Assembly (NCBI GenBank): GCA_003567575.1
Contig: PWZG01000599.1
Location: 1 to 6,743, forward strand
Origin: PVC group bacterium
Lineage (GTDB): Bacteria > Verrucomicrobiota > Kiritimatiellia > CAIKKV01 > PXCX01
DNA length: 6,743 nt
Direction of reading: 5' to 3'
Part shown: positions 5,855 to 6,743 of the stretch, piece by piece
Layout of the letters: every line of letters begins with the position of its first letter
Position numbering within the stretch: position 1 is the stretch's first letter
Made by a program: the position numbers and the translations under genes
Notes under the pieces: model-generated
What the model was told of the DNA's origin: nothing
Database searches by the model: none
What the model saw: only the letters and a program-made list of their open reading frames with translations

Positions 5855-6190
5855 TCATCCTTTATCCAACTCGTCAACCCCTTCATCAGGAGCGTCGTCG
5901 TACCAAAACTCGACGGCGTAGGGCGTCAGGTCCACCAAGGTCTCGACCCTGCCCGGAAACCGGATGCCATGATCGGCGGCCAGGTCTACCAATTCGCCCA
6001 GCCGATGACTTCGAGGGTAGGCGACGCCTTGCGCGGCCAACGTTGCCTTGATCAGTTTCTCGGTCGCCTGCTGGGCATGAAATCCAAAGACTTCCAGCGG
6101 GGCATCGTCATCCGCCACCAGTTTCTCAAGCACGTAGATGTCCTGCCTGGCCTTGTCCAGCAGAAGGGCTGAGAGTTCATTGACCGGCAT
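5855..6190 (-). CDS. HEPN domain protein (toxin-type partner of MNT)
   Basis: The product has 111 residues and an all-helical HEPN fold (PF05168-like). The core is VFGFHAQQATEKLIKATLAAQGVAYPRSHRLGELVDLA at about 34-71, matching the family pattern FHAQQAxEKxLKA...G..YPRTHDL..L. In HEPN-MNT pairs the HEPN protein is an RNase toxin and the MNT partner neutralises it by nucleotidyl (AMP) transfer to it. The usual RNase motif, Arg followed 4-6 residues later by His, is not visible here: the region reads PRSHRLGEL, and no other Arg/His pair has that spacing. Toxicity is therefore uncertain, as for other short HEPN proteins. I chose the ATG at 6190 because GGAAGG sits just upstream, spaced 6 nt. The gene overlaps the MNT gene by 14 nt, so the two are translationally coupled. 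Confidence 0.85.
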   Translation of the reverse strand: MPVNELSALLLDKARQDIYVLEKLVADDDAPLEVFGFHAQQATEKLIKATLAAQGVAYPRSHRLGELVDLAADHGIRFPGRVETLVDLTPYAVEFWYDDAPDEGVDELDKG

Positions 6191-6491
6191 AGAGCACCTT
6201 CCCTTCCCGCGCGGCTTCGTGAATGACGGTGCCGGGGATTTTTGCCCATTGCTCGAACACTTGCCGGCTGAACACGAGGACATCGGCCGGAATGCGAAGC
6301 GGACGCAGCAGTCGTGAGAGCCGGGCCATTTCACGACGGCGGGATTTGACTTCAGGGGCGACAAGCAGGAAATCAATGTCGCTTTCCGGTGAGGCATCGC
6401 CTCGCGCCCGCGAACCGAAAAGAATAATCGTTGCGTCCGGCGCCGCACGATGCAGCACATTAGCCGCTCTCTCTATATCTCCCATCTTCAT
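6177..6491 (-). CDS. MNT-type nucleotidyltransferase (antitoxin-type)
   Basis: This is a minimal nucleotidyltransferase of about 104 residues. The active site reads FGSRARGDASPESDID: the GS pair at 26-27 and Asp38/Asp40 as metal ligands, with a third acidic residue at Asp70 in PADVLVF. This is the complete GSx(n)DxD...D set of the DNA polymerase beta superfamily, so it should be catalytically competent. It most likely transfers AMP (or another nucleotide) to the HEPN protein encoded immediately downstream, with which it overlaps. The start is uncertain. ATG 6491 is preceded by GGGATTGGGA and gives the usual short N-terminus, but in-frame ATGs at 6509 and 6554 would add 6 or 21 residues. The predicted promoter lies at 6660-6688. 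Confidence 0.85.
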   Translation of the reverse strand: MKMGDIERAANVLHRAAPDATIILFGSRARGDASPESDIDFLLVAPEVKSRRREMARLSRLLRPLRIPADVLVFSRQVFEQWAKIPGTVIHEAAREGKVLYAGQ

Positions 6492-6555
6492 TCCCAATCC
6501 CATCATCATCTCAAGTATTCCAAATCCGTTCTCCGTTGCAGGCCCGTGACGCATT

Positions 6556-6645
6556 TCAACGCCTGCTCGGCATAATTCTCAAAACCTGCAATATCATGCC
6601 AGAACAAACGCCTGGCGTCAAATCGACCGGCCATCGATTTTTCAT
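6556..6645 (-). CDS. Possible 29-residue leader ORF or decayed gene upstream of MNT
   Basis: An ATG at 6645 has a near-ideal AAGGAG ribosome site (6653-6658, spacing 7) and opens a 29-codon frame starting MKNRWPVDLTPG. It stops at 6556-6558, one base before the MNT-frame ATG at 6554, an arrangement that would couple translation to a longer MNT. A different frame over the same DNA encodes the more protein-like ARRLFWHDIAGFENYAEQAL, ending at 6506, so this may instead be a frameshifted remnant of an unknown gene. The predicted promoter would start transcription near the ribosome site, which argues against translation of the 29-mer from that promoter. Confidence 0.2.
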   Translation of the reverse strand: MKNRWPVDLTPGVCSGMILQVLRIMPSRR

Positions 6646-6659
6646 GTTTTAGCTCCTTA

Positions 6660-6688
6660 ATCGTAAATTCTTTGAGTAGATGAGTCAA
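6660..6688 (-). promoter_or_regulatory. Candidate promoter of the MNT-HEPN operon
   Basis: On the minus strand TTGACT (6683-6688) is followed after 17 nt by TACGAT (6660-6665), with 5 of 6 and 4 of 6 consensus matches. The -35 is the same hexamer as in the regulator's promoter. Transcription would start near 6653, about 160 nt before the preferred MNT start. Confidence 0.45.
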
Positions 6689-6698
6689 ACATTTTGAC
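6684..6698. promoter_or_regulatory. Inverted repeat overlapping the TA promoter (candidate operator)
   Basis: GTCAAA-CAT-TTTGAC is a 15-bp inverted repeat with perfect 6-bp arms and a 3-bp centre. One arm coincides with the -35 of the candidate MNT-HEPN promoter. Toxin-antitoxin operons are often autoregulated at such sites, but neither the HEPN nor the MNT protein has a recognisable DNA-binding domain, so another factor would be needed. The remainder, 6699-6743, shows no gene. Confidence 0.3.
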
Positions 6699-6743
6699 GA
6701 ACGCGCTGTGAGGTGGGCGAGCTTATGAGATTTCAGTGTTCAG

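Noticed and set aside
5810..6172. A 120-codon plus-strand frame opposite the HEPN gene
   Set aside because: The minus strand there encodes a recognisable HEPN protein with a good ribosome site, so the plus frame is a shadow.
1..6743. CRISPR array, tRNA or rRNA genes, riboswitch
   Set aside because: No regularly spaced repeats, cloverleaf-like sequences or known conserved RNA motifs were seen on either strand.

Overview
The window looks like a piece of a carbohydrate-degrading bacterium of the PVC group, most likely Lentisphaerota, Kiritimatiellota or Planctomycetota. That is inferred from gene content, not from a marker gene. The relevant genes are a secreted DUF4838 / alpha-glucuronidase-like protein, a GntR-headed LacI-type sugar regulator, a cytoplasmic ceramidase-fold (PF04734-like) protein and a BNR-repeat sialidase-like protein. 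G+C is moderately high. No rRNA, tRNA or CRISPR array is visible.

Layout. Positions 1-1334 (minus) hold the 5' part of a secreted DUF4838 protein that runs off the left edge without a stop. Positions 1335-1518 hold a compact palindromic transposable element (1360-1491, IS66-like ends) flanked by a perfect 8-bp target duplication, inserted in the leader of that gene. Positions 1519-2610 (minus) encode the regulator. It is divergent from the ceramidase-like gene at 2760-4067 (plus). The 150 bp between them carry a good promoter on each strand and several palindromes that are operator candidates.

Positions 4068-4435 contain no intact gene. They look like a scrap yard: a C-terminal TPR-like coding remnant on the minus strand, next to a stretch resembling the leader and first codons of a group II intron reverse transcriptase on the plus strand. 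Positions 4436-5554 (minus) encode the sialidase-like protein, with its own well-formed promoter. Positions 5555-5854 hold that promoter, a 14-bp tandem duplication and a doubtful small ORF. Positions 5855-6491 (minus) encode a HEPN-MNT toxin-antitoxin-type pair with overlapping genes. A promoter overlapping a perfect inverted repeat lies upstream at 6660-6698.

Functionally, the regulator probably senses a sugar or a related small molecule and controls itself, its divergent ceramidase-like neighbour and perhaps the downstream DUF4838 gene. Together with the sialidase-like protein this suggests a small locus for breaking down a complex or acidic glycan or glycoconjugate. The exact substrate cannot be read from the sequence. 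The HEPN-MNT pair and the mobile-element remnants mark this as an accessory, rearranging region. I see no clearly undescribed multi-gene system. The most notable items are the MITE with intact target duplication, the doubly symmetric divergent control region, the intron/TPR scrap region, and a HEPN protein lacking the usual RNase motif.
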